Positions 27,551 to 37,366 of a stretch of DNA of 64,000 bases are shown here, in pieces. A program made the translations under genes and the position numbers. This stretch comes from Mariniflexile fucanivorans. Its GTDB lineage: Bacteria; Bacteroidota; Bacteroidia; Flavobacteriales; Flavobacteriaceae. The stretch is taken from positions 310,001 through 374,000 of the forward strand of contig NZ_SLUP01000003.1 of the NCBI RefSeq assembly GCF_004341235.1, in the 5' to 3' direction. The stretch's first letter is position 1, and each line of letters opens with the position of its first letter. The notes beneath the pieces are model-generated. The model did no database searches, had not been told where the DNA came from, and was given only the letters and a program-made list of their open reading frames with translations.

Positions 27551-28321
27551 TTAAACCGCTAAACAGTCTAGAGATTGTGCGTTCACCTTTTCTACAATAC
27601 CTTTACAGGCATCATAAAAAATACCGACATCCACCGCGTAAGAAATATATTTAACACCAAGATCTATCCACTGTTTGGCAGATTCTGGACTTTCTACAAA
27701 TGTACCTACTACTTTTCCTAACCGAGATGCCTTTTCTACAATCTCTTTCATTTGCGAAATTACGATTGGATGATTTACTTGCCCGGGTACACCGCAAGAC
27801 TGAGACATATCGTATGGGCCAATGAAAATAACATCGACACCTTCCACTTTTAGGATTTCATCGATGTTATTAAAGGCTATATTTCCCTCAATGTGGATAA
27901 TAACGCCCGTGTTTTTGTTTGCGTCACCGAAATAATTCTCCTTAGGCATGGAAGCATAATCTGCGGCTCTAACATATCTACAAACACCCCTAGAACCTTC
28001 TGGAAAGAACTTTGCAGCTTTAACCACACGTTTTGCGTCTGAAGCAGTTTCTATTTGAGGCACTTGAACATACGCAGCTCCAATATCCAATGCTTTTGAA
28101 ATCATGTTTTCATTGATTTCCGGGACTCTAACTACCGGAACAATATTTTTGGCTTGTGCTGCCCTAACATGGTTTTGAATAGTTTGGATAGAATTTGGAC
28201 CATGCTCTAAATCAATAATTACAAAATCGAAGCCCGCAAATGCAGCTACTTCCACTAAAGCAGGATCGCTTACTTTCATAAACGGTCCTACAACATATTT
28301 TTTATTATCAAATAAACCCAT
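27551..28321 (-). CDS. HpcH/HpaI-family 2-keto-3-deoxy-sugar-acid aldolase
   Basis: A 256-residue cytoplasmic class II aldolase. Family signatures are IIDLEHGPNS (His40), VPVVRVPE (Arg66), HIEGN (Glu145) and FIGPYDMS (Asp171); Glu145 and Asp171 are the divalent-metal ligands in the fold. Members split 2-keto-3-deoxy acids into pyruvate and an aldehyde. It is the last gene of the long operon starting at 39996, 123 bp after GH127. The same locus encodes a kinase and KDPGal aldolase for the phosphorylated route, so this enzyme may give a second, non-phosphorylated exit from 2-keto-3-deoxy-galactonate, or serve another sugar acid. Family call firm; substrate inferred. Confidence 0.85.
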   Translation of the reverse strand: MGLFDNKKYVVGPFMKVSDPALVEVAAFAGFDFVIIDLEHGPNSIQTIQNHVRAAQAKNIVPVVRVPEINENMISKALDIGAAYVQVPQIETASDAKRVVKAAKFFPEGSRGVCRYVRAADYASMPKENYFGDANKNTGVIIHIEGNIAFNNIDEILKVEGVDVIFIGPYDMSQSCGVPGQVNHPIVISQMKEIVEKASRLGKVVGTFVESPESAKQWIDLGVKYISYAVDVGIFYDACKGIVEKVNAQSLDCLAV

Positions 28322-28444
28322 CTCCTTTTGTTTATTATTAACATTATAAATCTATTCAGCATTATAGACATATTGAAAAATCACATTTGAAAGCTTTTAA
28401 AGGCAGCATATTTTTGGTTTTAAAATGTACAGTCTTTTTATGTT

Positions 28445-30436
28445 CTAAATATTCCAAACTACCGGCATAAAAACCGTCATTTCAGCTTGGCCTCTATTAC
28501 TCCACGCGAAATAAGGAACTAACTGTGTTTTATGAGATTTAAAAATTGGTTTTGAAACCGCTTGATACATCTCATCTGTTTTACCTTGCCTTAGTAAAAG
28601 CTCTGCATTTACGACGGTAACACCACCTAAAAAATCTGGTTTATGTACAGCTTCTAATAGTACGTTTCCATTTAAATAAATATCTAAAATCCCTGTATCT
28701 TTTGGTAAATCTGGTGTTTCAATACAATATACAATAGGGCCTCTTTTAACCGCTACTTGATTGCGTACTTCTTCAATTCTGTTATGACCTTCAATTAATG
28801 TGGCTTCCATAGGCATATCTAAAACAATCGTATCACCGGCTTTCCAAATTCTATTGATATGTGCAAAAGTCCCTGGTATCACTTCAACTCCGGTAGCTTC
28901 GCCATTTACCTTTAACGTACTTCCTACTGCCCATTTTGGAATTCTAACTTTAATGTCAAATGCAGAATTTTTACATGCATCCACCGTTATTTTAACCAAG
29001 CCTTTCCAAGGATATTCGGTGTCTTGTGATAATTTCAACACAGAACCATCCAACATGGTGGTATCTAAATTATTTGAGCCAAATAATACGACGGCAACTC
29101 CGTTTTCAGATAGATTATAAGCCCATCCTGAGCTTTTACAAACAGTTCTAACTAAGTTTGGCGGACAGCAAAAACACTCTAAATAAGGTTGTCTTACTGG
29201 ACTTTCAGTAACATCGGCATGTGAATCATAATTTCTAGAATTATTTACCATTCTTAATGGATTTGAATAGAAATAGTCTTTCCCTTCAATACTTATACCT
29301 GATAAACCACTGTTATACAACACCAATTCAATAATATCTGCATATCTGGATTCGTCTTTAATAGCCATCATTCTACTGCTAAACATGGCGTTACATAAGT
29401 TTGCGCAGGTTTCGTTATAAGCAGTCATATTTGGCATCATATAGGCGTCTATAAAACCTTCTTCAATCATATCTAAATTGGTAGAAGCGCCGTAATGGGC
29501 TTGACCTACCGCACCAGTTACATACATTTTCTTACCTGTAACATTTTCCCATAAGGCGTCTAAAGCATCAAGTAATGCTTTTTCACCAGTTTCGGCATAC
29601 ACATCGGCAGCTCCTGCATAATAATACAAAGCTAAAACGGCATGACCAACGGCTTCTTTAGATTCTCTAAAAGGTGTTCTTTCTTGAACCATATCACCAA
29701 TTGGATAACCAAGTGTTGTAGAATCATGCTTAATTTCATAAGTTCCTCTTCTGTTGATGAACTTTTCCGCAAGTTTTAAATATTTTTTATCTTTTGTAGT
29801 TCTATACAATTCTACCAATCCCATAATTTGAGTTTGGTTAAATCCAAAGCGCTGATAATGTTTTGTGTCAGGCATAAAATAAGCACATAACAAATCGGCC
29901 ATTTTTACAGCAATGTCTAAAAAATTACGTTGACCAGTAATTCTATAATGAACAGATCCTGCGATAAATAAATGCCCAAAATTGTACATTTCATGGTATT
30001 TTCTATTTTCAAAACGGTCTACACCTTCTGTAATTTGAACATGTGTATGAATGTAACCATCTTCTTCTTGAGCGCGTCCAATAACACCAATATATTCATC
30101 TAATTCTTTTAATATAGATTCGTTTTTAGTAAGACCGTACACGTACATTTTGGCTTCCATAAATTTATAGAAATCGCCATCATGCCAATAAAATCCTTTA
30201 TGAACACCTTTCTTTTCTCCCGCCGCAATTTTAAAGTTGTTTAAGCCATGACCGATGTCTCCACATAATAAATCGCCCATATAAGGAAGCATTTTATCTT
30301 CTGCAATTTTTACTTTTTCAGCCCAAAATCCTGAATTCCATTTACAGTCTCCAAAATTGATGCTTTTTAACTTTACAAACGGACTCTCAAAATTGTTTGT
30401 TATGGCGTTGCTATGTTTGTTTGAACTTGTGCTCAT
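28445..30436 (-). CDS. GH127 glycosidase, likely exo-3,6-anhydro-D-galactosidase
   Basis: A 663-residue protein without a clear signal peptide. It is a GH127 (DUF1680) alpha/alpha-barrel protein: FYWHDGDFYKFMEA near 83-96, ETGEKALLDALDALW near 282-296, and a C-terminal beta-sandwich. The Zn/thiolate site known from GH127 beta-L-arabinofuranosidase is kept: Glu342 and Cys344 in YNETCANLC, and Cys423/Cys424 in ECFCCPPN, equivalent to Glu338, Cys340, Cys417 and Cys418. In Zobellia carrageenan loci GH127 members release 3,6-anhydro-D-galactose from the non-reducing end, and the downstream catabolic genes here fit that product. It lies between the GH16/CBM gene and the HpcH aldolase. The lack of a leader suggests it acts in the cytoplasm on imported oligosaccharides. 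Confidence 0.82.
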   Translation of the reverse strand: MSTSSNKHSNAITNNFESPFVKLKSINFGDCKWNSGFWAEKVKIAEDKMLPYMGDLLCGDIGHGLNNFKIAAGEKKGVHKGFYWHDGDFYKFMEAKMYVYGLTKNESILKELDEYIGVIGRAQEEDGYIHTHVQITEGVDRFENRKYHEMYNFGHLFIAGSVHYRITGQRNFLDIAVKMADLLCAYFMPDTKHYQRFGFNQTQIMGLVELYRTTKDKKYLKLAEKFINRRGTYEIKHDSTTLGYPIGDMVQERTPFRESKEAVGHAVLALYYYAGAADVYAETGEKALLDALDALWENVTGKKMYVTGAVGQAHYGASTNLDMIEEGFIDAYMMPNMTAYNETCANLCNAMFSSRMMAIKDESRYADIIELVLYNSGLSGISIEGKDYFYSNPLRMVNNSRNYDSHADVTESPVRQPYLECFCCPPNLVRTVCKSSGWAYNLSENGVAVVLFGSNNLDTTMLDGSVLKLSQDTEYPWKGLVKITVDACKNSAFDIKVRIPKWAVGSTLKVNGEATGVEVIPGTFAHINRIWKAGDTIVLDMPMEATLIEGHNRIEEVRNQVAVKRGPIVYCIETPDLPKDTGILDIYLNGNVLLEAVHKPDFLGGVTVVNAELLLRQGKTDEMYQAVSKPIFKSHKTQLVPYFAWSNRGQAEMTVFMPVVWNI

Positions 30437-30469
30437 AATAGTATGGTTATAGTGTAATCTTATTTTAAT

Positions 30470-31963
30470 TTATTTTTTTGCTTTTTTTATTGCGATATCA
30501 TCAATAAAAATTTTCGGAGCTTTATCTTTCGGTAAATCTTCTTTTCTAATTTCTATTTTAAGTTGATCGTTTTTTGCTGAAGCTGCAGTTTTTGAAATGT
30601 TGGCCTCAAGAGTTACCCATTGACGTCTAGCTAATTTAGATAAATCTTTAAAAACAATTTCTAGCTTAGGATTTTCAAAGGAAACATATATTTTTTCCGA
30701 AATCCTACCTTGATCCAACCATACTTTCATAGAAAAAGTGTAATCACCAGTTCCTATATTTATGGCACCTTCAGGTGTTAAAACAGAAGCTTTTTCAACT
30801 TCAAAATTTTCGCCTTTACCGTATCCTGCAAATTGAAGACTCTCCACGCCACTTGCATATTGACCTTCTACTATTGAAAAATATTTAGAAGACCCTTCAT
30901 CAATTAACCAAAATTTTTGATACGCATTAGCATTAGAATCTTCAGGAACCATGGTTAATGGTCTTGGGACATCTTCAAATAAGATTGGACCTTCAAAACC
31001 GTAAAAAGCACGGTCTTTTGCTAGTAAATTATCTGAAGGTTTTTGCCAAACTCTCATGTATTCAATTTCAAAGTCGACTGGTAATTCTTCTTTATGAGGC
31101 AGCCCTAACCAAAAGAAAATTTCAGAATCCAACCAAACCTCCATGGGGTTATTAAGTACCCAGTCTAATCCCACATCGTTTTGAGTAAAGTGGTGAACTA
31201 ATTTATCATCGATAAATAATTTTAAGAAATCTTCGCCCCATTCTGCACCATAAACATGAAATTCATCAGCAGTTCTATAAGGTAAATCTTCAGTATGTTG
31301 AAATACATTTGTTGGTCTTTTAGCTGGTGGACTCCAATCGTGAGCCGTAGCTAAATAAGAATTTGCCTTAATGTTTCCCGGTTTTTTGGGGTTACCCATT
31401 AATTCATACACATCCAATTCTTGTTCATAACCAATAGCCCAAAATGCACCTGTAATAGCAGCATTTCCTACTTTAGATTTTACTTCCATATACCCGTTTA
31501 AAAAACGTTTTTTAGAAATAACACCAGCGGTTGTTACAGGAATCGGTTTTCCTTCATATTCACCATATTTGGCAGTTCCCATGTTTCCATCGGTATATGT
31601 TTCTTGAAAAAATGGATAATCAGGCTCCCATGCCGTTCTCAATTTTAATTTCCCATCTTCAACACGTACATTATGCGGCACGAATTGTGAAGGTGCACGC
31701 CCTTTCCAAATGTAATAATCGCCATTTTGACCTTCAACAAACCATTTTGTGGTATCTATTGAAGTACCTTCAAATTCATCACTAATTTCGTCATTTAAAA
31801 CCCAGCCTTCTTTGTTTTCTTGGTCTGAAAACGGATTTAAAGTGCTTTTAATAGTTTGAACCGATTTATCAGTCTTAATTTTTTTTTGGGCATTACAACC
31901 AAAAACTACTATTAATGCTAATAGGAGAATGAAATTTGGAACGTGTTTTAATAGATTTGTCAT
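30470..31963 (-). CDS. GH16 galactanase with C-terminal carbohydrate-binding-like domain, lipoprotein
   Basis: A 497-residue lipoprotein (lipobox VFGC, Cys23). The GH16 domain spans about 50-315 with catalytic E182-L-D-V-Y-E187 in QELDVYELMG and a closing FEIEYMRVWQK. The segment WKGRAPSQF with DGKLKLRTAWEPDYPF is shared with the GH16 at 45990-46994 and is unlike the kappa-carrageenase. It reads like the porphyranase/furcellaranase/beta-carrageenase side of GH16, perhaps GH16_13. Residues ~320-497 form a beta-sandwich ending in FIDDIAIKKAKK, as in carbohydrate-binding modules. It is 33 bp upstream of GH127 and 9 bp downstream of the MFS gene. I infer hydrolysis of less-sulfated stretches (beta-carrageenan or furcellaran-like hybrids). 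Confidence 0.78.
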   Translation of the reverse strand: MTNLLKHVPNFILLLALIVVFGCNAQKKIKTDKSVQTIKSTLNPFSDQENKEGWVLNDEISDEFEGTSIDTTKWFVEGQNGDYYIWKGRAPSQFVPHNVRVEDGKLKLRTAWEPDYPFFQETYTDGNMGTAKYGEYEGKPIPVTTAGVISKKRFLNGYMEVKSKVGNAAITGAFWAIGYEQELDVYELMGNPKKPGNIKANSYLATAHDWSPPAKRPTNVFQHTEDLPYRTADEFHVYGAEWGEDFLKLFIDDKLVHHFTQNDVGLDWVLNNPMEVWLDSEIFFWLGLPHKEELPVDFEIEYMRVWQKPSDNLLAKDRAFYGFEGPILFEDVPRPLTMVPEDSNANAYQKFWLIDEGSSKYFSIVEGQYASGVESLQFAGYGKGENFEVEKASVLTPEGAINIGTGDYTFSMKVWLDQGRISEKIYVSFENPKLEIVFKDLSKLARRQWVTLEANISKTAASAKNDQLKIEIRKEDLPKDKAPKIFIDDIAIKKAKK

Positions 31964-31972
31964 TATAATCAG

Positions 31973-33538
31973 TTATTTTGTTTTTAATTTTAATTGAATC
32001 TCTTCTATCGTTAAATTTTTAGTTTCCGGTAGGTATTTAAAAAGAATTATTAAACCTATAAAAACGATTCCACCATAAAATAAAAATATAGTACTTGCAC
32101 CCATGGTTGCCAGTTGCCAAGGAAATAAGAACTGTGTTAAAGCACTTATAGTACTAGAAAGCAATGCAAAAAATGGAATGGCAATCCCTCTAACTGAAAT
32201 AGGGAAAATTTCCGAAAGTAATACCCACATAATTGGTCCAACCGAAAAATGAAATGCTGCGATAAAGCTTAAAATACCAATAAGAATTAAAGTGGCATTA
32301 AGTACAGCCGATTTTTGAAGAAAAACACTAGAATTGTCTCTGGCAGAAATATCTCCCATAACTCCTTTTACGGCTTCTTTAAACTCTATATCAGTAGCGA
32401 ATGACACACCAACTAATGCAGATAATTTATTTACATCTGGGATGTCTTGCATTTCCGCAATAGCTTCTTCAGTTACTTCATATTTTGCAGAACCAAATCC
32501 GTAGGCACAAATACCAAGACTTAAAATCACCCAAATTAATCCAGAAATCATCATGGGGCGTCTTCCTAACTTGTCTATTAACACTAATGATAATACAGTA
32601 AAAAGGATACTTGTTAATCCTATCCAGATGGCTTGTTGAAATGCTGCTTGCTCTCCTAAACCTAACTGCTCCATTACTGTTGGTGCATAGGTTAAAACAG
32701 CGTTGATACCTGTAGATTGTTGCACTATAGCCATTGTAAATGCTACGATTGTAACGATAGTCATCTTTTTACTAAAGATTTCTTTCATCTGACTTCCTAC
32801 CGATCTATCTTGATTACTTTCTTCAACACTTAGTTTCATTTCTGCAACATGTGCATCAATTTCATTTTCAGGAACAACTTTTGACAATGTACGTTTAGCA
32901 TCTTCATATTTACCTTTATATATTAACCAAGCTGGACTACGAGGCACAAGATAGAGTAATCCAAACCAAATTAAAGCTGGCACAATTTCAATACCTAACA
33001 TCCACCTCCAAGTATATTGCTTTAATCCAATAGCAGTTACCCATTCCTCATCAGAATTAGCATTTTGAAGTATCCAATAATTAATAAAATATGCTGCTGT
33101 AAGACCAATAACTATGTTAATTTGTGTCATTGACACTAACTTTCCTCGATACTCAGCAGGTGCTATTTCTCCAATATACATAGCTGCTAAAGTAATCGAA
33201 CTAAATGCTAAACCTCCAAGAAGACGTGCTGCAAATAATGTAACAAAAGAAGGTGCAAAAGCAGAGCCCAACGCGGATATTAAGTACAAAGCAGCAATTA
33301 CTTTCAAAGTTGCTTTTCGTCCGTATTTGTTACTCGACCAAGCTGCTAATGGTAAAGCAATCAAAACACCTATTCCTGGTCCAAAGCCTAGAGCACCAAC
33401 TTGCCACTCATTTAAATTGAACTCTGCTGTAATGAATTTGAATGCTCCAGAAATTAAAGCAGCATCAAGCCCAAAGACAAAACCACCCATTGCTACAATG
33501 GTAGAGTATTTATAGGCGTTTTTTTTAAAATTGCTCAT
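31973..33538 (-). CDS. Sugar porter, MFS superfamily
   Basis: A 521-residue inner-membrane protein with 12 predicted helices. Sugar-porter signatures are FGLDAALISGAFKF after helix 1, GRKATLK in loop 2-3, VPRSPAWL after helix 6, DKLGRRPMM in loop 8-9 and YLPETKNLT at the C-terminus. An unusually long loop (around 370-400) separates later helices. Sugar porters move monosaccharides by proton symport or facilitated diffusion. It is 40 bp after the VCBS/UnbV gene and 9 bp before GH16 in the long operon. Likely cargo is D-galactose or 3,6-anhydro-D-galactose released in the periplasm. Family call is firm. Confidence 0.92.
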   Translation of the reverse strand: MSNFKKNAYKYSTIVAMGGFVFGLDAALISGAFKFITAEFNLNEWQVGALGFGPGIGVLIALPLAAWSSNKYGRKATLKVIAALYLISALGSAFAPSFVTLFAARLLGGLAFSSITLAAMYIGEIAPAEYRGKLVSMTQINIVIGLTAAYFINYWILQNANSDEEWVTAIGLKQYTWRWMLGIEIVPALIWFGLLYLVPRSPAWLIYKGKYEDAKRTLSKVVPENEIDAHVAEMKLSVEESNQDRSVGSQMKEIFSKKMTIVTIVAFTMAIVQQSTGINAVLTYAPTVMEQLGLGEQAAFQQAIWIGLTSILFTVLSLVLIDKLGRRPMMISGLIWVILSLGICAYGFGSAKYEVTEEAIAEMQDIPDVNKLSALVGVSFATDIEFKEAVKGVMGDISARDNSSVFLQKSAVLNATLILIGILSFIAAFHFSVGPIMWVLLSEIFPISVRGIAIPFFALLSSTISALTQFLFPWQLATMGASTIFLFYGGIVFIGLIILFKYLPETKNLTIEEIQLKLKTK

Positions 33539-33578
33539 ATTAATTGAATTATTTAGTTGGTTTGTTAGTTGATAAAAA

Positions 33579-35477
33579 TTAGTTCTTATTTCCTATTAAA
33601 ATTTTAGTGTTCAAAGTGGTGATATTTTTTTCTAGGGTTTCACCATTAGTATAGGTTACTTTTACTTTTACAGCTTCCTTACATCTTCCTAATCCGAAAT
33701 TCATAAAATTGTTAAGCCCTTGAGAATATTGTGCCCCTGTTGAACCTACTCTTTGAATTTGCTTGTTATTACACGATTTTACTTCAACTATAGCTCCTAA
33801 AGCGGTTGCTTTTCCTGAAATAGAATTTCCAACTTCTATCGTTATAAAATTACTATTTCCAACTTCTACCAATTCATTTTTAAACAAGTGCCACAGCCCT
33901 CTTTCATTACCTACAACCACATCCATTTTTCCATCTTGATTATAATCGATGGTTTCTACAGCCATTCCTATGGCGCCTAATTCTTTAGAAATAATTTGAT
34001 GATTGATTAGTTTTTCGAATCCTGATTTTCCTTTATTTAGAAAAATTATGGATTCATTAGTATGAATTAAATCACCTCTTTTTACAATGAGAATATCTTG
34101 AAAACCATTGTTGTCAAAATCTGCAATCGTTACCCCTTCATTATTTGATGTTTCAAAAACATGTTGTTCTTTAGTGACATCAACGAATTTTTGCCCTTTA
34201 TTTTCTAATAAAATATCGCTTAATTCTTCTGGATAATTCTGTTTTGGATACGCTTCTACACCATGAACAATACCTGTTGCTGGTGCCCAAAGATAACCAG
34301 CGATTCTCCAGTTTTTATTACCTACATAACCAATGTACCAACCTGTTTTATCTTTAAAATTAGTTTTATCAGGAAATCCAAGAGCATTACTATTCACCAA
34401 TTTAATATCTTTCCCGGTATGTGTTTCGCCTTCAAAAGTATAATCATAGGATGCTTCACCTATATAATAAGTATCAGCATTTGGCCATTGCGATTGCATA
34501 TTTTCTAATTTTAAAATATCTCCAACGGGTATTTCAAAATTAAATTCGCCACGTTTTGTAAAAAATCCAAAAGTCTTTGTTTCGTTATCAAAAAAGGTTT
34601 CTCCAATTTCAAAACCATTGCCTCTTGTAAAATATAAGTCTAAATCGCCATCGTTATCAAAATCAATTTCCGCGATTCCTGTTACATCTTTAATGTCATA
34701 AGGAAGTACTTCTTTTGAAACGTCGGTAAAGGTTAAATCGCCATTGCCTTTATATGCTTTAACATTTCCATTTCCGTACATTACCAAATCGAAAACAGCG
34801 TCGTTATTAAAATCAGTAACCAATGTTTTTTGACCATCAGCCTTTACTGCAGGTAGTGTAGAATGAAGGACAAGCTCTCCATTGCCATTGTTTGTATACA
34901 CATAATTTTCACTTTCGCCATTCTTTTCGGCCCCTGGAAAAGCAAAATTCAACAAATCTAAATCGCCATCGTTATCGCCATCAAAAAACTGCAATGTTCT
35001 GCCTCTCATTAACTCTAATGGCACATTAAAATCAGGTAAAGCAATGAACTCTCTACTTTTAGTAACTCTAAAGGTTTTTGAGTTTCTGGCATTGCTACCC
35101 GAACCTCCACCACGAGACATTATGACCTCCAAATTTCCATCAAAATCAATATCACCAATAGAAATACCATGTAAATCTCCCATGACAAGATCATAAGGCT
35201 TTTCGAATTTACCATTGTTATTCCAACACACTTGAATACCAAAACCGTGGTCGTTTATCAATAAATCTTGATAGCCATCTTTATCTAAATCAGCAACTAC
35301 AGGAGCATCCCATTTTCTTAAATTCACCTCTTGTCTTGGAAACTCCTTAGTAACCTCGGTAAAATAATCTTTGGAATTGTTAGTCTTTGTTGTCTGTGCA
35401 TTCCCAAAAGATATGGTAAAACAAATCAGAACAACTGTTATCAATATTGAGATTTGTATTTGTTTATTATTATTCAT
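33579..35477 (-). CDS. Secreted VCBS/FG-GAP repeat protein with ASPIC/UnbV C-terminus (second copy)
   Basis: A 632-residue relative of the 9024-10895 product with a signal ending near FGNAQ (residue 28). Calcium-loop repeats include DLDKDGYQDLLIND, DFDNDGDLDLYFT, DFDNNGFQDILIV and DYNQDGKMDVVVG, predicting a beta-propeller, and the C-terminal ~90 residues (ITIEVGNSISGKATALGA onward) are an ASPIC/UnbV domain. A segment around WAPATGIVHGVEAYPKQNYPEE is shared in position with the other copy. It lies between the PhoD-like gene and the MFS gene in the long operon. Presence of one copy in each half of the locus suggests a constant, galactan-related job, probably binding or assembling enzymes. No catalytic residues are recognised. 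Confidence 0.75.
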   Translation of the reverse strand: MNNNKQIQISILITVVLICFTISFGNAQTTKTNNSKDYFTEVTKEFPRQEVNLRKWDAPVVADLDKDGYQDLLINDHGFGIQVCWNNNGKFEKPYDLVMGDLHGISIGDIDFDGNLEVIMSRGGGSGSNARNSKTFRVTKSREFIALPDFNVPLELMRGRTLQFFDGDNDGDLDLLNFAFPGAEKNGESENYVYTNNGNGELVLHSTLPAVKADGQKTLVTDFNNDAVFDLVMYGNGNVKAYKGNGDLTFTDVSKEVLPYDIKDVTGIAEIDFDNDGDLDLYFTRGNGFEIGETFFDNETKTFGFFTKRGEFNFEIPVGDILKLENMQSQWPNADTYYIGEASYDYTFEGETHTGKDIKLVNSNALGFPDKTNFKDKTGWYIGYVGNKNWRIAGYLWAPATGIVHGVEAYPKQNYPEELSDILLENKGQKFVDVTKEQHVFETSNNEGVTIADFDNNGFQDILIVKRGDLIHTNESIIFLNKGKSGFEKLINHQIISKELGAIGMAVETIDYNQDGKMDVVVGNERGLWHLFKNELVEVGNSNFITIEVGNSISGKATALGAIVEVKSCNNKQIQRVGSTGAQYSQGLNNFMNFGLGRCKEAVKVKVTYTNGETLEKNITTLNTKILIGNKN

Positions 35478-35510
35478 TTTTACTTCTATTATTTAATTAA
35501 ACAGGGAGAG

Positions 35511-37346
35511 TTATAACGTAACATTTAAAACTTTGGGGTTCTTTTTTGCCGAAGGAACTTCAAAAAAGGTTACAGGCGTATTGCCTTCACCAATTTCTAT
35601 TACATAAGAGCCTAATTCTAATACTTTTGGTTGATAGGTTTTTCCTATTGTTCTAATAGAAGATACGACTTCTTTAGTAGAATTCTTTTTTACTGTAACT
35701 ACTTGATTTTCTTTAGACAATTTCAAGGTTGGTAATTCAAAAGAAATTTTAGGATTAAAATTATCCATTTGTGAAATTATTATTGGCCAACCAACATATT
35801 GTTTTTGGTTAGGATCCATAATATCAACATTTCTTGGCCAACATTCAAAAGTGATGGTTCTGTTGGGTTTATTATATTTTATAACGCCAAATCCTGCTAC
35901 TCTCGTAGATAATTTGCCACCTTCTTGTTTTTGTTCTTCCGATGGATTCCCTACAGCTTCTACAGTTATTTTATTTTGAAATCCATCTAAAAAGTCACCT
36001 GTATAATAGGGTGCATTTTTAGCTTTATTTTTTCCAGGAACTTTAGGGTCCCACCAACGCATCCAATAATTTGCAATCGCAGGCGTAACAAAAGAATAAC
36101 CTGCATCTCCCCAATCGTCAATACCATGCTTCACAAAAGTGGCTAAATGTTGGTCTCCCCCAATCATTGGTGAAAAACTTTTTCTTATTACCGCCAGTGC
36201 TTTATTTCTTCCTGTTTGTGGCCAACCATTCGTGTCAAAATCTGCAATAATTTCACGATCGTGTTTACCAGTATAGTTATTCACCATAGCGAAAACCGTT
36301 TGAGTTAATACTGTTTTCATTTCAGCATTTTCCCAATCGGTTGTCCAATCTTCTAAAAACTTTAATTGACGATCACCTAATAATTTCGTTCCCGGAATAT
36401 CTAATTTTCTGGTGTCGATATTAGGGTCAAAAATGGCGTCTCTTGTGCCATCAGGAAAAATGTCTGGGGCGTATTTAGGTAAATCTAATAACCCCGACTT
36501 AAATTTTCTGTCTTCTAAAATAGCAAAACTTAATCCTCCCCATTTTAAATCAGTATAATAAACCCCAATGCCTTGTTCAATTGGAGTTGGATCATACGCA
36601 TCTGGCAAATGACTAGTTTGTGCTCTTTCTACTTCTTTTACATATTCAGCAGGTCTATAATACCCACCTGATATACCACTTAAAGTTGGAGATATTGTAC
36701 CTCCATCACCCCAAATATTTCCTTGTCCAACATCATGATCATCAACAATACAAATGGTTGGTGTATTTCTTAATAATTCTCCAAAGTCTGTTCCGAACTT
36801 TAACCAATATAAGTAATGTTGACTATGGTCATAAACTTGATCGCCTGAGAAGAAAATTAAATCAGGTTGTAATTTTTTTAAATTATTTACAATATCATCT
36901 CTAGATATATCGCCGCCATGTTGCGGATAAACAGAATTACAGGTTAATGCTGCTAAAGTAAAAGTGTCATTCTTAATAGGATTTTTACGAATTATTCCCT
37001 CATAAAAAGCTTTGTCATTATGAACTACTCGATATTTTGCTTCTTCGGTATCATCCCAATTTTCAATTCTAAAAAGTGATGTATAGCCAGGATATATAAT
37101 AGGTGCATCAGCTCTTTTAACCCATTTGCCATTTTCTTCAATTTCTAATGTTGCTTCAAACGGTTCGAAATTGATTATTGGATAAAACTGAACGTTAAGT
37201 TTTAATATATTTTCATGAACAGTATAAAGCGAAAAAGCTATTCTATTTTCGGGCATAATGTTTTTTGGTAAAGAAATAAATTCTTGACCTTGAATGTATA
37301 AATTACATATTAGTGCTAACGAAATAAATAAAAATTGCTTTTTCAT
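35511..37346 (-). CDS. PhoD-like metallophosphoesterase, secreted
   Basis: The frame allows a start at 37361, but the Met at 37346 gives a standard signal peptide (MKKQFLFISLALICN), so I choose it; the product is 611 residues. A beta-sandwich N-terminal region precedes the metallophosphoesterase core: FSGDQVYDH (about 167-175), IVDDHDVGQGN (about 201-211) and MIGGDQHLATF, with the His and Asp ligands seen in alkaline phosphatase D. Members cleave phosphate mono- or diesters with Ca/Fe. It lies 20 bp after the aldehyde dehydrogenase gene and 33 bp before the VCBS/UnbV gene. Why a phosphatase is in this operon is unclear: phosphate scavenging, or a new ester (possibly sulfate) specificity, are both open. 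Confidence 0.82.
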   Translation of the reverse strand: MKKQFLFISLALICNLYIQGQEFISLPKNIMPENRIAFSLYTVHENILKLNVQFYPIINFEPFEATLEIEENGKWVKRADAPIIYPGYTSLFRIENWDDTEEAKYRVVHNDKAFYEGIIRKNPIKNDTFTLAALTCNSVYPQHGGDISRDDIVNNLKKLQPDLIFFSGDQVYDHSQHYLYWLKFGTDFGELLRNTPTICIVDDHDVGQGNIWGDGGTISPTLSGISGGYYRPAEYVKEVERAQTSHLPDAYDPTPIEQGIGVYYTDLKWGGLSFAILEDRKFKSGLLDLPKYAPDIFPDGTRDAIFDPNIDTRKLDIPGTKLLGDRQLKFLEDWTTDWENAEMKTVLTQTVFAMVNNYTGKHDREIIADFDTNGWPQTGRNKALAVIRKSFSPMIGGDQHLATFVKHGIDDWGDAGYSFVTPAIANYWMRWWDPKVPGKNKAKNAPYYTGDFLDGFQNKITVEAVGNPSEEQKQEGGKLSTRVAGFGVIKYNKPNRTITFECWPRNVDIMDPNQKQYVGWPIIISQMDNFNPKISFELPTLKLSKENQVVTVKKNSTKEVVSSIRTIGKTYQPKVLELGSYVIEIGEGNTPVTFFEVPSAKKNPKVLNVTL

Positions 37347-37366
37347 TGTAAATGATTTCACCCTGA

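Noticed and set aside
33114-33515. 133-residue plus-strand frame opposite the MFS gene
   Set aside because: It is a mirror of the transporter coding sequence, lacks a promoter and has proline/alanine-rich composition typical of antisense frames.
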